Positions 14,541-15,523 of a stretch of 15,523 nucleotides of DNA are shown in pieces (position 1 is the stretch's first letter; each line of letters starts with the position of its first letter). The stretch comes from CAZEHJ01 sp964512485 (GTDB taxonomy: Bacteria > Bacteroidota > Rhodothermia > Rhodothermales > UBA10348). Below the pieces are notes generated by a model. That model was not told the DNA's origin. It saw only the letters and a program-made list of their open reading frames with translations, and did not search any database. Location of the stretch: assembly GCA_964512485.1 (NCBI GenBank), contig CAZEHJ010000080.1:1-15523 (forward strand), given 5' to 3'. Made by a program: the position numbers and the translations under genes.

Positions 14541-15523
14541 GTGTTGAGTAAGAAGCGCCGTCATATCCTGGTAGTCGTGAATGTATTCCGACCCGACCTC
14601 GGAGGCGGAGTTCTGTTTACCGACCTGTGTGAGGGACTCGGTGAACGCGGCTTTGACGTGACCGTGCGATGTGCCTACCCATACTATCCCCAGTGGAAGG
14701 ATACATCTGGGCAAAATGGCTTCAGGATTCGTACAGAAATAAGTGACGGTATTCGGGTTGAACGCTTCGGCCTCTACATTCCATCGAACCCCAACAGTCT
14801 CTTTCAGCGCCTCCTCTACGAAGCCTCATTTTTCCTGTCGTTGCTGCGGCGCCTTCCTCGACGCGGGCAGTTCGATGCCATGCTGGTGATCTCTCCATTG
14901 ATGGGATCGGTAGCATACGCTTCCGTTGCGGCCGCCTGGGCGCGCGTGCCCTGGTGGCTCAATGTGCAGGACCTGTCGGCCCAGGCGGCCGCAGCCGGAG
15001 GCATCTCAAAAGGATCTTCTATTCTCGTAAGCATTCAGAATTTTCTTTTCAGCCGTGCGCCTGTCTGGAGCTCGATCTCAGCCGAAATGGTCGAGGCTCT
15101 TGAGCAGATTCCCGGATCGCCTGACGAGGTGTTGACGGTGCCGAACTGGCTTCATGAATCGTTGGGAGGATTCCTTGCCGAATCCGCTGCAAAATCAGCT
15201 CCTGCAGAAGGGGACCCAGTTCGCCTGTTCTATTCCGGCAACATTGGTGGTAAACAGAATCTCCTCGAGTGGTGCAAGCGCCTGGCAGAGACACGCCACA
15301 ATTTTACTCTTCGTATCCACGGAGAAGGAGGACGCGCAAAGGACGTGCGTGACTGGATAGCAGCGGCCAACGATTCAAGATTCGAAATGCATCCTCTGAC
15401 CGACGAGGCGGGGCTGGCACAAGCGTTCCGAAATGCTGATTTCTACGTCATCACCGAGAAGGCAGATGCCGGCAATTCGTTCGTTCCATCCAAACTGATC
15501 CCGGGAATGACATCGGCCACGCC
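14541..15523 (+). CDS. Glycosyltransferase, WcaI/WbuB-like GT4 type (cut by the right edge)
   Basis: The frame is open from the terminator to the window end (about 327 codons) and no ATG lies near its homologous start. GTG at 14541 is chosen, with the adjacent TTG at 14544 as alternative. The protein opens with HILVVVNVFRPDLGGGVLFT, LCEGLGERGFDVTV and YPYYPQWK, the Rossmann-fold N-terminus and PxYYPxW motif of colanic-acid-type glycosyltransferases (WcaI, WbuB). Next come WWLNVQDLSAQAA, a VPNWLHE segment and the second Rossmann domain, LFYSGNIGGKQNLLEW, with FVPSKL near the edge corresponding to the nucleotide-sugar site. It probably transfers a sugar onto a lipid-linked precursor of exopolysaccharide or O-antigen in the cytoplasm. 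The C-terminal end is missing. Further polysaccharide genes are likely to the right. No Shine-Dalgarno is seen. Confidence 0.88.
   Translation, partial: MLSKKRRHILVVVNVFRPDLGGGVLFTDLCEGLGERGFDVTVRCAYPYYPQWKDTSGQNGFRIRTEISDGIRVERFGLYIPSNPNSLFQRLLYEASFFLSLLRRLPRRGQFDAMLVISPLMGSVAYASVAAAWARVPWWLNVQDLSAQAAAAGGISKGSSILVSIQNFLFSRAPVWSSISAEMVEALEQIPGSPDEVLTVPNWLHESLGGFLAESAAKSAPAEGDPVRLFYSGNIGGKQNLLEWCKRLAETRHNFTLRIHGEGGRAKDVRDWIAAANDSRFEMHPLTDEAGLAQAFRNADFYVITEKADAGNSFVPSKLIPGMTSAT

Noticed and set aside
14183..14551. 122-codon open frame between purF and the glycosyltransferase
   Set aside because: Its product has random, low-information composition and it reads straight through the hairpin cluster and terminator.

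Overview
The window looks like a chromosomal segment from a member of the Bacteroidota/Balneolota/Rhodothermota assemblage, probably free-living and aerobic. This placement is an inference. It rests on the roughly 800-residue double-FtsX permease, the family of secreted amidohydrolases, the weak or absent Shine-Dalgarno sequences before several genes, and the moderate GC content. No 16S rRNA or other marker gene is present to confirm it. There is no insertion sequence, phage gene, CRISPR array, rRNA or tRNA that I can recognise.

Layout. (1) 1-371: the 5' end of a minus-strand gene resembling a Phd/YefM antitoxin runs off the left edge. An AT-rich, partly palindromic control region and a perfect DnaA-box match follow. 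(2) 372-650: a lone EutN/CcmL-type microcompartment vertex protein. (3) 756-4986: three tandem secreted amidohydrolase-fold proteins, tightly spaced. Only the middle one keeps the metal-binding His-x-His. The run is closed by a strong terminator at 5008-5055 whose stem covers the stop codon of the convergent mazG. (4) 5035-5850 (minus): mazG, the housecleaning NTP pyrophosphohydrolase. (5) 5851-6212: a divergent control region with a perfect GTGACA-N6-TGTCAC dyad. (6) 6213-6668: ssb with an intact acidic C-terminal tip, then a GC-rich terminator. (7) 6882-9287: a MacB/FtsX-type permease with no ATPase beside it. (8) 9457-10827: an 11-TM sodium:amino-acid symporter of the NSS/SLC6 family. (9) 11060-12340: a CNNM/CBS/CorC membrane protein. 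(10) 12511-14007: purF. (11) 14008-14540: a long intergenic region with a self-contained small transcription unit: promoter, 5' hairpin, a 30-codon single-TM reading frame and an intrinsic terminator. (12) 14541 to the edge: a WcaI/WbuB-like glycosyltransferase, cut by the window end.

Most genes are conserved housekeeping or transport functions (NTP pool sanitation, ssDNA binding, purine synthesis, ion and amino-acid transport) and look like independent transcription units rather than one pathway. The only clear operon is the amidohydrolase trio. The less ordinary items are the orphan shell-vertex protein, the two apparently metal-ligand-deficient amidohydrolases flanking an intact one, and the small hydrophobic-peptide/structured-RNA unit between purF and the glycosyltransferase. 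No whole new system can be claimed from this window alone.
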